Below, piece by piece: positions 1-5,844 of a stretch of DNA of 13,030 bases. Where the stretch lies: positions 1 to 13,030 of the forward strand of contig DASVWG010000369.1 in assembly GCA_036389695.1 (NCBI GenBank), given 5' to 3'. The position numbers and the translations under genes were made by a program. This DNA is from JALZHR01 sp036389695 (GTDB lineage: Bacteria; Acidobacteriota; Blastocatellia; Pyrinomonadales; Pyrinomonadaceae). Position 1 is the first letter of the stretch. Each line of letters starts with the position of its first letter. The notes beneath the pieces are model-generated. The model had not been told where the DNA came from. It ran no database searches and saw only the letters and a program-made list of their open reading frames with translations.

Positions 1-66
1 CTGGGCAAAAGCGAGACCGCACGAAAAAATAAAAAGCAGGAGAAAAATAAAAACTCTGGATTTCAT
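1..66 (-). CDS. Exported protein, N-terminal fragment (signal peptide only)
   Basis: The gene starts at 66 on the minus strand and runs off the left edge, so only 22 codons are visible. The translation opens with MKSRVF, continues with a strongly hydrophobic stretch (IFLLLFIFSCGL) and ends AFAQ. This is a classic Sec signal peptide with an A-F-A cleavage site just before Gln. A lipoprotein alternative at the internal Cys16 (IFSC) is less likely because the residues before it fit a lipobox poorly. The start is well supported: AAAGGAG (minus strand, 72-78) lies five bases upstream of the ATG. Nothing can be said about the mature protein. It is probably transcribed separately from the GNAT gene, since about 100 bases separate them. 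Confidence 0.7.
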   Translation of the reverse strand, partial: MKSRVFIFLLLFIFSCGLAFAQ

Positions 67-166
67 GAAAGCTCCTTTATAAATTACTAAATAAAAAATC
101 AGAGTTTCTACGTTTCGACGCGGAGTTTGTTTCATTATGAATCGTCTCCGGCTCGGATGCGATTTT
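67..166. other. Spacer between GNAT gene and left-edge exported protein
   Basis: About 100 bases, AT-rich on the side near the exported protein. A promoter for that gene should lie here; TATAAA-like sequence (minus strand, about 77-84) sits too close to the Shine-Dalgarno site to be a convincing -10 box. No hairpin terminator for the GNAT gene is evident. Confidence 0.35.
72..78 (-). promoter_or_regulatory. Strong Shine-Dalgarno site of the left-edge exported protein
   Basis: On the minus strand this reads AAAGGAG, followed by a five-base spacer and the ATG at 66. It fixes the start of the partial gene. It is one of only four clear Shine-Dalgarno sites in the window. Confidence 0.7.
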
Positions 167-679
167 TTACAAATTTCGAACCATCAGCAATTCATCGTAA
201 AAAATGCCGTTCGCCTTTATGACCTGCGGGTCAACTCCGTAAACCTGAAAGCCGCATTTTGTATACAAACGAATCGCCGGCATATTAGTCGTCGCGACGG
301 CGAGCTTGACCGACAACAGATTTTTTTGTTTTGCCCAGTCCAGACAAGCCGCTATCAATTTTTCACCGACCTTTTCGCCGCGATATTTTGCCGAAACATA
401 AACGCCCCAGATTATTGCGCTGTGAGACATTTTGGACGAATCGAAGCGCCTGATTCCGGCTGCTCCGACCAAATCCGAGTTTGATTCGGCGACGAAAACC
501 GTTTTCATCGCATCGCCTTCCAGACTTTTTTCCCAGAAAGATGGCGGGAAATTTTTGTCGGTTTCATAATCCGCGCCGAACGCTTCCGCGTGTGCCTGCA
601 AACCTTCGAGCCGCAAGTCTCGAACTTTGAGCGCGTCAGCCGGAACGCCTTCGCGAATTTGCAAATGTTTTTGATTCAT
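167..679 (-). CDS. GNAT family N-acetyltransferase
   Basis: Transfers an acetyl group from acetyl-CoA to an amine on an unknown substrate, presumably in the cytoplasm. The GNAT fold is clear. A beta-strand (VFVAES) is followed by motif A, where the acetyl-CoA pyrophosphate loop reads YRGEKVGEKL, a variant of R/Q-x-x-G-x-G/A. Near the C-terminus comes the typical N-x-x-A-I-R-L-Y-x-x-x-G-F motif (NMPAIRLYTKCGF). From the ATG at 679 the protein has 170 residues, the usual single-domain size. That start lies 7 bases after the radA stop, so the two genes are probably one transcript. An in-frame ATG at 712 would add 11 residues (MRRWTNCFKNR) and overlap radA; neither start has a good Shine-Dalgarno site. 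I prefer 679 because the acetyltransferase homology-like sequence (LQIREGV) begins right after it. The substrate cannot be read from the sequence. Confidence 0.88.
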   Translation of the reverse strand: MNQKHLQIREGVPADALKVRDLRLEGLQAHAEAFGADYETDKNFPPSFWEKSLEGDAMKTVFVAESNSDLVGAAGIRRFDSSKMSHSAIIWGVYVSAKYRGEKVGEKLIAACLDWAKQKNLLSVKLAVATTNMPAIRLYTKCGFQVYGVDPQVIKANGIFYDELLMVRNL

Positions 680-686
680 TCGATTT

Positions 687-2069
687 TTAAAACAATTCGT
701 CCAGCGCCTCATCTAAATTCCGCACGCCGACGACGCGGATTCCCAAAAGCTTTTCCAAGCCGGTTTTGTTCGTCGCGGGCAGAATTAATTTTTTAAATCC
801 GAGCGTTTGCGCTTCACGCGCGCGAACCTGCGCCTGTAGAGCGCCGCGCACTTCGCCGGTTAAGCCGACTTCACCGAAAACGGCGACGTCCGCCGGAATC
901 GGCAGGTTTCGATAGCTCGACGCAATCGCCGCAATCACGCCTAAATCCGCCGCCGGTTCATCGACTTCCAAGCCGCCCGCGATGTTTATAAAAACGTCGT
1001 CGCCCATCAGCTGAAAGCCGAGACGTTTTTCCAAAACGGCAATCAAAAGCGCCGTGCGATTCTGGTCAAAGCCCTGCGCCATTCTGCGTCCGGTTCCGTA
1101 TTTCGAGCCGGAAACGAGCGCCTGAATTTCGACGAGCATCGGGCGCGTGCCTTCCATACAAACCGTTACTACGGAACCGCTTGCGCCTTCCGGTCGCTCC
1201 TGTAAAAAAACTTCCGAAGGATTTCCCACCGCGATTAAGCCTTCGCCGGTCATTTCAAAAACGCCGATTTCGTTTGCCGCGCCGAAACGATTTTTCGTCG
1301 CGCGAATGATGCGGTGATTGTGATGCCGGTCGCCTTCAAAATACAAAACCGTATCGACGATATGCTCAAGCGCTTTCGGTCCGGCAATCGAGCCTTCTTT
1401 CGTCACGTGACCGATAAGAAAAACCGGCGTCGCGGTCTGTTTGGCGAAAATCATAAACTGCCCGGCGACATCGCGCACCTGCGAAACCGAGCCGGGCGCG
1501 GATTCGATGTTCGGGGAAAAAACCGTCTGAATCGAATCGACAATGACGATGTCCGGCTGCATTTTATCGGTTTCGGCGAGAATCGCTTCGAGATTCGTTT
1601 CGGGCAAAAGAAAAAGATTTTCGGCGTTTAAGCCCAGACGCTCGCCGCGCATCTTGATTTGCCGCTCGGATTCTTCGCCGGAAATATATAAAACCTTTAA
1701 ATCGTTGGCGCTCAATTTATCGGCAACCTGCGCGACCAAAGTCGATTTTCCGATTCCGGGCGAGCCGCCGATTAAAACGAGCGAGCCGGGAACGATTCCG
1801 CCGCCCAAAACTCTATCGAATTCGTCGATGCCCGAAGAAGTCCGCGCGTCGTCCTGCGATTCGATTTCGCCGTAGGAAATCGGTTTCGTTTCGCGCACGA
1901 GGCGCAGATTCGAAATGGTCGAGCCTTTGCCGACGGCTTGCGCCGACGGGCGAAAACGTTCTTCGACAAAAGTATTATATTCGTTACAGTCCGGACATTT
2001 GCCGAGCCATTTGCGCGACTGATGACCGCAGTTTTGACAGACGTAAATTGTCGCGGGATTTTTTGCCAT
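687..2069 (-). CDS. radA: DNA repair protein RadA/Sms
   Basis: RadA is a RecA-like ATPase and DnaB-type helicase that processes branched recombination intermediates and helps RecA-mediated strand exchange. All family hallmarks are present in 460 residues, the normal length. An N-terminal C4 zinc finger has Cys11, Cys14, Cys25 and Cys28. Walker A is GGSPGIGKST (101-110) and Walker B is DIVIVD (173-178). The RadA-specific KNRFG motif is at 259-263. The C-terminal third is the Lon-protease-like domain, with its GGLEVDEPAADLGV and FGEVGLTGEVRG stretches; this domain is structural, not proteolytic, in RadA. The start at 2069 places the zinc finger at the expected position, though no Shine-Dalgarno site precedes it. 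It is the first gene of a minus-strand pair with the GNAT gene. Its proximity to the YacL-like gene, ispD and ispF matches a neighbourhood conserved in Bacilli, but in opposite orientation. Confidence 0.98.
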   Translation of the reverse strand: MAKNPATIYVCQNCGHQSRKWLGKCPDCNEYNTFVEERFRPSAQAVGKGSTISNLRLVRETKPISYGEIESQDDARTSSGIDEFDRVLGGGIVPGSLVLIGGSPGIGKSTLVAQVADKLSANDLKVLYISGEESERQIKMRGERLGLNAENLFLLPETNLEAILAETDKMQPDIVIVDSIQTVFSPNIESAPGSVSQVRDVAGQFMIFAKQTATPVFLIGHVTKEGSIAGPKALEHIVDTVLYFEGDRHHNHRIIRATKNRFGAANEIGVFEMTGEGLIAVGNPSEVFLQERPEGASGSVVTVCMEGTRPMLVEIQALVSGSKYGTGRRMAQGFDQNRTALLIAVLEKRLGFQLMGDDVFINIAGGLEVDEPAADLGVIAAIASSYRNLPIPADVAVFGEVGLTGEVRGALQAQVRAREAQTLGFKKLILPATNKTGLEKLLGIRVVGVRNLDEALDELF

Positions 2070-2259
2070 AAATAAAAACAGTTTCGGAATGATACATTCG
2101 ATGATTCGTCTTTTGTATTTTTCCGAGACGCCAGATACTTTAATTTTACTATAAAACCGTGAAAATCAGCCGGAATTCAGCGGCACAAAATTTGTGTATG
2201 GAAATATTTACTCGCGTTTACTTCAAGCGAGAATTTAATTCAAGGAAAGGGAAAATAAA
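2070..2259. other. Divergent spacer between radA and the small acidic protein gene
   Basis: An AT-rich region of 190 bases that must hold promoters for both directions. TATAAA (within 2151-2157, plus strand) is a plausible -10 box for the small gene, but I see no good -35 partner. A short inverted repeat, CTCGC (2211-2215) and GCGAG (2227-2231) with an 11-base loop, lies in the putative leader of the small gene. None of this is strong enough to call as a defined promoter. Confidence 0.35.
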
Positions 2260-2502
2260 ATGGCAGACGAGCAAATCGAAACCGGAAATGAAGGTCAGAC
2301 CACAGGCGGTCCCGGAACGCAGGTGCAGGAAGTCGGCAACACGGGACAATCAGCCGGAAACCAAGGTCAGGACATTCTGGATAATTACAGCGAAAACCAA
2401 AGCCCGCTCGGCGACGTCGGCGACGCCAACGCGCATCAGCGCCAACATTCCGACGCGGACGAAATGGGCAGCAGCGAAAGCCGCAGCGGCGGCGTAAGTT
2501 AG
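2260..2502 (+). CDS. Small acidic, intrinsically disordered protein, unknown function
   Basis: I do not recognise this 80-residue protein. It begins MADEQIETGNEG and is dominated by Gly (14) and Gln (10), with 14 acidic residues against only 2 Arg and no Lys, Cys, Phe or Trp. It should therefore be very acidic and unfolded on its own. The first half contains three copies of a GNxGQ motif (residues 9-13, 26-30 and 33-37). The second half is Asp/Ser/His-rich. There is no signal peptide or membrane segment, so it is presumably cytoplasmic. Coding status is supported by a purine-rich Shine-Dalgarno stretch (AAGGAAAGGG, 2242-2251) about 8 bases before the ATG, and by GC-rich third positions. A longer overlapping frame (2159-2497) lacks such a site and gives a Lys/Arg/Ala-rich shadow. 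A large inverted repeat begins 22 bases after the stop. Confidence 0.72.
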   Translation: MADEQIETGNEGQTTGGPGTQVQEVGNTGQSAGNQGQDILDNYSENQSPLGDVGDANAHQRQHSDADEMGSSESRSGGVS

Positions 2503-2524
2503 CGCAATCCGTAAATAAAAGAGT

Positions 2525-2629
2525 CAGAAGGCGCGCGTCAGCAAGGGCGGAATTAGTTCAAAGTTTCAAGTTCTAATCAAAAATCTGAAACTCTAAACTT
2601 TTCCGCCCTTGCTGACGCGCGGGCTTCTG
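2525..2629. repeat. Inverted repeat with ~28-nt arms, REP/MITE-like or terminator
   Basis: The left arm (2525-2552) and right arm (2601-2629) are near-perfect reverse complements. Both carry the core CGCGCGTCAGCAAGGGCGGA, or its complement. They differ only by a one-to-two base change next to the outer CAGAAG. Inside, a second shorter pair (AGTTTCA 2562-2568, TGAAACT 2586-2592) could extend the stem. The GC-rich arms contrast with an AT-rich 48-base loop. The element begins 22 bases after a stop codon and ends 41 bases before the next start. It may be a transcription terminator, a mobile palindromic repeat, or both. There is no T-tract as in a classic intrinsic terminator and no transposase. 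Confidence 0.8.
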
Positions 2630-2670
2630 TTTCGTTGCTTTTTATGAAAATTTAGCGAATATTAAAAAAG

Positions 2671-3387
2671 ATGCCTGCACATTCGATTCACGCTTTTGCC
2701 GAAAAAGTTACGCTTATTACCGACGGCGCAAATCCTATCGGGCGCGCCGTCGCTTTGCAGTTGGCTTTGCTCGGAAGCTACGTTATCGTGGGTTTTACCG
2801 GCGCGTCCGTTGAAGTGCGGCGCGCGCTGGAAGAATTGAAATCGCTCGGGACGCTGGCAAACGCCGTCGAAGCCGACGTTTCTACCGTCGAAGGCGCGAA
2901 AAATTTAGTCGCGGAAGTCGAAAAGCTTTACGGTCGGCTCGATTTGCTGGTGAACACTCTGAAATTCGACCCGCAAGCTTCATTTGCGGAAACGAATTTG
3001 GATATTTGGCAAAAAACGATTGACGCGAATTTGAAATCCGTGTTTTTCGTCACGCAGTCGGCTTTGCCTCTGATGTCGCCGCGCCCGAAGCCCGCCATTG
3101 TCAACATCGTCACAAATCGCGAACCGGAGGAAAAAAATCCCGCGTTTGCTGCGGCGCAGACGGCGATTGTCGGTCTGACGAAACAGCTTGCCCGCCAATT
3201 GCCGGAAAATTTTCGCGTCAACTGTGTTGCAATTAACGAAAAAACGGAAGAAAAACCGGCTGGATCCGAGTTTTTTAAAACCTCTCAAAACGTTGCCGCC
3301 GACGATATGGCGCGCGTCGTCGTTTTCCTTTTGTCTGCGGAAGCAAAGGCGCTGAGCGGGCAGATTTTGACGCTTGATAAGCGATAG
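2671..3387 (+). CDS. SDR-fold protein with degenerate active site
   Basis: This is a short-chain dehydrogenase/reductase (Rossmann) fold of 238 residues, the normal SDR length. The N-terminal nucleotide-binding turn is TDGANPIG (17-24), close to TGxxxGIG. The adenine-contact Asp is present (ADV, 68-70), as is the structural Asn120 in DANLKSVFF. The FabG-like C-terminal helix pattern (VGLTKQLARQL) and the end LSGQILTLD also fit. The catalytic residues are lost, however. The NNAG motif reads VNTLK (94-98), the catalytic Ser is replaced around Val147-Thr148, and YxxxK becomes F159-x-x-x-Q163. It may still bind NAD(P) but should not act by the usual Tyr-Lys mechanism. A regulatory, scaffold or other non-catalytic role is inference. 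No obvious Shine-Dalgarno site precedes the ATG. It lies alone between two repeat-bearing spacers, so it is probably its own transcript. Confidence 0.88.
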   Translation: MPAHSIHAFAEKVTLITDGANPIGRAVALQLALLGSYVIVGFTGASVEVRRALEELKSLGTLANAVEADVSTVEGAKNLVAEVEKLYGRLDLLVNTLKFDPQASFAETNLDIWQKTIDANLKSVFFVTQSALPLMSPRPKPAIVNIVTNREPEEKNPAFAAAQTAIVGLTKQLARQLPENFRVNCVAINEKTEEKPAGSEFFKTSQNVAADDMARVVVFLLSAEAKALSGQILTLDKR

Positions 3388-3388
3388 T

Positions 3389-3425
3389 CGTTTTTTACTA
3401 TCAACCGACGTTTTTTACTATTAAC
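3389..3425 (+). repeat. Two-copy direct repeat, 20-bp period
   Basis: The 17-base unit CGTTTTTTACTATCAAC (3389-3405) recurs at 3409-3425 with one mismatch (TTAAC for TCAAC). It starts two bases after the SDR stop codon. The T6 runs might contribute to transcript ending, but no GC hairpin precedes them. Function unknown. Confidence 0.7.
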
Positions 3426-3491
3426 TATATTAAATCCGTGTTAAAATTCTCGGATAGATATGAAGTATTAAATGTTAAAATTCACTTGGCT

Positions 3492-4655
3492 ATGAAATCG
3501 GACGTTCTCATCATCAGAATCGCATTTGTAGTGTTGCTGGCAATAGTCGGCTATCTGCTCAATCCTTTGCAAAAAACGTCGCATTTAGACCCCGCAAGTC
3601 ACGAAGTCAGACAATTGCTTTCCGCGCTTTTAGGCGTTGTAGTCGCGGCTTTCGTCATTATTTTTGAGATGCGGGCGCGAAAGGCTTCGCTCAAAACTTT
3701 AATCGGCGCGGCAATCGGCTCGATTCTCGGCATCGTCGGCGCTTATTTAATCGGTATGCTCATCAGCTCGCAGGACATCAACACCGTGCCCGGCGAAATG
3801 AAAGTTTTTATGACCATCGCGCTCGCCTTTTTTATGGGCTACATCGGCTTGATGGTCGGCGCGGCGAAGGGCGAATACATCGATTTATCTGTCTTGGGCG
3901 GAATTTTCAGCGATAAAAACGTGCGCCGCGATTATAAGATTCTCGACACGAGCGTGATTATCGACGGGCGCATCGCCGACGTCGCCGAAACCGGATTTCT
4001 GGGCGGAACTCTGGTGATTCCGCAATTCGTCCTGCGCGAATTGCAGCAGGTCGCCGATTCGCCCGACTCAAGCAAACGCCAGCGCGGGCGGCGCGGTCTG
4101 GATATGCTGCAACGTTTAAGAAACAATTCGAAGCTCGACATTCAAATCGTCGAAACCGATTTCCCGGCAGTCAAAGAAGTCGATTTAAAGCTTATCGAGC
4201 TCGGCAAACAGCTCGAAGCCGTCATTATCACAAACGATTTTAATCTGAACAAAGTCTCGCAATTGCGCGGCGTCAGCGTTTTAAACGTCAACGAATTAGC
4301 CAACGCCCTGAAGCCCGTCGTTTTGCCGGGCGAAGCGATGCGCGTTTTCGTTTTGAAAGAAGGCAAGGAATACAATCAGGGCGTCGCTTATCTGGACGAC
4401 GGCACGATGGTCGTCATCGACAACGCGCGCAAGCTTATCGGAAAAAACGCGGACATCGCCGTGACGAGCGTTTTGCAGACGACCGCCGGAAAAATGATTT
4501 TCGGGCGCCTGTGGGAAGAAAAAGACGAAGTCGCCGGCGAAGTCAGCAATCCGAACATCCACGACTCGCGCACGCCCGGCTTCCGCAAGCAGCCATATCG
4601 CGATATGCGCCACACCAGCGCGATGCCGATTCGGATGGAAGAAGAATTGGAATAA
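3492..4655 (+). CDS. Membrane-anchored PIN-TRAM domain protein (YacL-like putative RNase)
   Basis: Resembles Bacillus YacL in layout: an N-terminal membrane domain, then a PIN nuclease domain, then a TRAM RNA-binding domain. Numbering from the ATG at 3492 (387 residues), four hydrophobic helices lie at about 5-23, 42-59, 70-91 and 105-123. The PIN domain follows with its acidic metal-binding set: Asp152 (ILDTSVIIDGR), Glu183 (FVLRELQ), Asp231 and Asp249 (IITNDFNLNK). TRAM spans roughly 280-340. PIN domains with these four acids are typically metal-dependent ribonucleases; the target RNA is unknown. The frame is open back to a GTG at 3438, which would add 18 polar residues before the first helix. 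I chose the internal ATG because the membrane domain then starts at the N-terminus, as in the family. Neither start has a strong Shine-Dalgarno site. ispD follows downstream, as in Bacillus. Confidence 0.92.
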   Translation: MKSDVLIIRIAFVVLLAIVGYLLNPLQKTSHLDPASHEVRQLLSALLGVVVAAFVIIFEMRARKASLKTLIGAAIGSILGIVGAYLIGMLISSQDINTVPGEMKVFMTIALAFFMGYIGLMVGAAKGEYIDLSVLGGIFSDKNVRRDYKILDTSVIIDGRIADVAETGFLGGTLVIPQFVLRELQQVADSPDSSKRQRGRRGLDMLQRLRNNSKLDIQIVETDFPAVKEVDLKLIELGKQLEAVIITNDFNLNKVSQLRGVSVLNVNELANALKPVVLPGEAMRVFVLKEGKEYNQGVAYLDDGTMVVIDNARKLIGKNADIAVTSVLQTTAGKMIFGRLWEEKDEVAGEVSNPNIHDSRTPGFRKQPYRDMRHTSAMPIRMEEELE

Positions 4656-4757
4656 TGTCCTTCGTCCTTTGTCCTTTGTCCTTCGTTTGTTGAAATAAAT
4701 TCGAGAACCTGAGTTTCATTCAATCAGCGAAGGACAAAGGACAAAGGACGAAGGACA
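4656..4757. repeat. Perfect 30-nt inverted repeat made of heptamers
   Basis: The left arm 4656-4685 and right arm 4728-4757 are exact reverse complements over all 30 bases. Each arm is a run of four imperfect 7-base units of the type TGTCCTT/CGTCCTT (complement AAGGACA/AAGGACG). The 42-base loop is AT-rich and has its own short TGAAA/TTTCA pairing. The left arm begins on the base after the YacL-like stop codon, and the right arm ends 8 bases before the ispD ATG, so the element fills almost the whole spacer. In RNA it would form a very stable long hairpin. It may end or slow transcription between the two genes, or control ispD translation. Confidence 0.92.
4751..4755 (+). promoter_or_regulatory. 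Possible ispD Shine-Dalgarno site inside the repeat arm
   Basis: AAGGA in the right arm of the inverted repeat lies 10 bases before the ispD ATG. It is the only purine-rich anti-16S match upstream of ispD. If the long hairpin forms in mRNA, this site would be base-paired. Spacing is at the long end of normal, so use of the site is uncertain. Confidence 0.4.
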
Positions 4758-4765
4758 AACATTAA

Positions 4766-5440
4766 ATGAATTCAGCAATTATCGTCGCCGCCGGAAGCGG
4801 AAAGCGTTTCGGCGGGAAAACTCCGAAACAGTTTCTGGAAATTTTCGGCAAACCGCTTATTATTCACACCCTTCTTCGTTTCGAAGCCTGTTCCGAAATA
4901 AACGAAATCATTCTCGTTCTGCCTTCGCAGGACAACGCGAAATTTCTCGAAATCGCCGGAAAATATAATCTGAAAAAATTATCGAAAGTGGTCGCGGGCG
5001 GCGAAACCCGCGCCGAATCGGTGTGGAAAGGCTTGAGCGCGATTCGCGCCGCAACGGCTGAAATCGTCGCCGTTCACGACGGCGCGCGCCCTTTGGTTTC
5101 GACCGAAGAAATCGCGGAAACCGTGAAAAAAGCGCGAGAAACCGGCGCGGCTTGTCTGGTTTCAGCCGTGACCGACACGATTAAAGAAATCAAAGACGGA
5201 AAAATCGCGCGAACCGTTGACCGGCGGGTGCTTCGCCGCGCTTTGACGCCGCAGTGTTTTCGCTATGAAATACTGAAACGCGCCTTTGAAAACGCAGATT
5301 TGAGCGAAGCGGTGACGGACGAATGTTTTCTCGTCGAACGGCTCGGTCAGCAAATCGCAACGGTCGAAGGCAGCGCGCGAAATATCAAAATCACGCACCC
5401 GGAAGATTTGATTCTGGCTGAGGCGTTTTTGGAAAAATAA
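4766..5440 (+). CDS. ispD: 2-C-methyl-D-erythritol 4-phosphate cytidylyltransferase
   Basis: Third step of the MEP isoprenoid pathway: joins MEP to CTP, giving CDP-ME and pyrophosphate, in the cytoplasm. The 224-residue length is typical. The glycine-rich CTP loop is AAGSGKRFG (8-16), followed by the conserved Lys21 in PKQF. The signature HDGARP (104-109) is intact. Further family blocks are AVTDTIK (134-140), TPQCF (161-165), TDECFLVE (184-191) and the C-terminal KITHPEDL (208-215). The start at 4766 gives the expected N-terminus directly before the first beta strand (AIIVAAG). Upstream sequence is taken up by the inverted repeat, whose right arm offers the only Shine-Dalgarno-like bases. 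ispF lies downstream, separated by a small coiled-coil gene. In many bacteria ispD and ispF are adjacent or fused; here they are separate and about 400 bases apart. Confidence 0.97.
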   Translation: MNSAIIVAAGSGKRFGGKTPKQFLEIFGKPLIIHTLLRFEACSEINEIILVLPSQDNAKFLEIAGKYNLKKLSKVVAGGETRAESVWKGLSAIRAATAEIVAVHDGARPLVSTEEIAETVKKARETGAACLVSAVTDTIKEIKDGKIARTVDRRVLRRALTPQCFRYEILKRAFENADLSEAVTDECFLVERLGQQIATVEGSARNIKITHPEDLILAEAFLEK

Positions 5441-5441
5441 G

Positions 5442-5460
5442 AGCAAAAATTTTATTGCTT
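5442..5460 (+). terminator. Weak AT-rich hairpin after ispD
   Basis: AGCAA (5442-5446) and TTGCT (5455-5459) flank an AAAATTTTA-type core, making a near-palindrome two bases after the ispD stop. The stem is short and AT-rich and the following T-tract is poor, so termination would be weak at best. It overlaps the -35-like hexamer of the next gene. Confidence 0.3.
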
Positions 5461-5482
5461 TATGTCTGTTATTTGTTAGAAT
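5455..5482 (+). promoter_or_regulatory. Candidate sigma-70-type promoter of the coiled-coil gene
   Basis: TTGCTT (5455-5460) and TAGAAT (5477-5482) are separated by 16 bases. The -10 box matches TATAAT at five of six positions, but the -35 matches only at TTG. The position, just upstream of a strong Shine-Dalgarno site, makes it reasonable. It is a visual call only. Confidence 0.35.
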
Positions 5483-5490
5483 TCACTAAA

Positions 5491-5496
5491 AAGGAG
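5491..5496 (+). promoter_or_regulatory. Strong Shine-Dalgarno site of the coiled-coil gene
   Basis: AAGGAG lies 8 bases before the ATG at 5505 and fixes that start. The neighbouring genes ispD and ispF have no comparable site of their own, apart from the repeat-borne AAGGA before ispD. Confidence 0.75.
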
Positions 5497-5504
5497 CTAG
5501 GTTT

Positions 5505-5819
5505 ATGAACTCAGAAGAAGAAACTCTACCGAATAACGAGCAGCTTTTGAAAGCGATAAAAGAGATGCATCTGGAAATGAATACGAACTTTAATGATTTC
5601 CGAGCCGAAATGAACGCGAAATTTGCGCACGTTGACGAAAGATTTGAAGATATGCGTTTGCAGATGATGAGTTTTGACGTTCGCTTAGACCGGATGCAGG
5701 CTTTGGTTTATGAATCGCTCACCGTTCTTCATAATACGCGCGCCGATGTGCGCGTTTTGCGCGAGGAAGTGACGGGCTGGTCAAAAGAAATAAAGGATTT
5801 GCAATTGAAAGCGGCGTAA
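5505..5819 (+). CDS. Small coiled-coil protein, unknown function
   Basis: I do not recognise this 104-residue protein as a named family. From about residue 12 to the end it has heptad-like spacing of hydrophobic residues (Leu, Met, Phe, Val) between charged ones, for example LLKAIKEMHLEM, FRAEMNAKFAHVDERFEDM and VRVLREEVTGW. This predicts one long, mostly alpha-helical coiled coil. It is Met-rich and has no signal peptide, membrane helix or catalytic motif, so it is probably cytoplasmic and oligomeric. The start is well defined by AAGGAG. The gene sits between ispD and ispF, ending 25 bases before ispF, and may be co-transcribed with it. A link to isoprenoid synthesis is not supported by anything in the sequence. 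A small adaptor, or the orphan partner of another coiled-coil protein, is equally possible. Confidence 0.82.
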   Translation: MNSEEETLPNNEQLLKAIKEMHLEMNTNFNDFRAEMNAKFAHVDERFEDMRLQMMSFDVRLDRMQALVYESLTVLHNTRADVRVLREEVTGWSKEIKDLQLKAA

Positions 5820-5844
5820 AATTTTCTTTAAATTACTTTTCAAA

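Noticed and set aside
1616..2069. RadA C-terminal Lon-like domain or zinc finger as a separate gene or fusion
   Set aside because: Zinc finger, RecA-like core and Lon-like domain in that order is the standard RadA architecture.
2159..2497. A longer open frame (112 codons) overlapping the 80-residue gene
   Set aside because: It lacks a ribosome-binding site, gives a Lys/Arg/Ala-rich product typical of a shifted GC-rich frame, and overlaps a gene with a strong site and coherent composition.
2525..2629. CRISPR array or other spaced direct repeats
   Set aside because: The arms are inverted, not direct, there are only two, and no cas gene is near. The same holds for the other palindromes.
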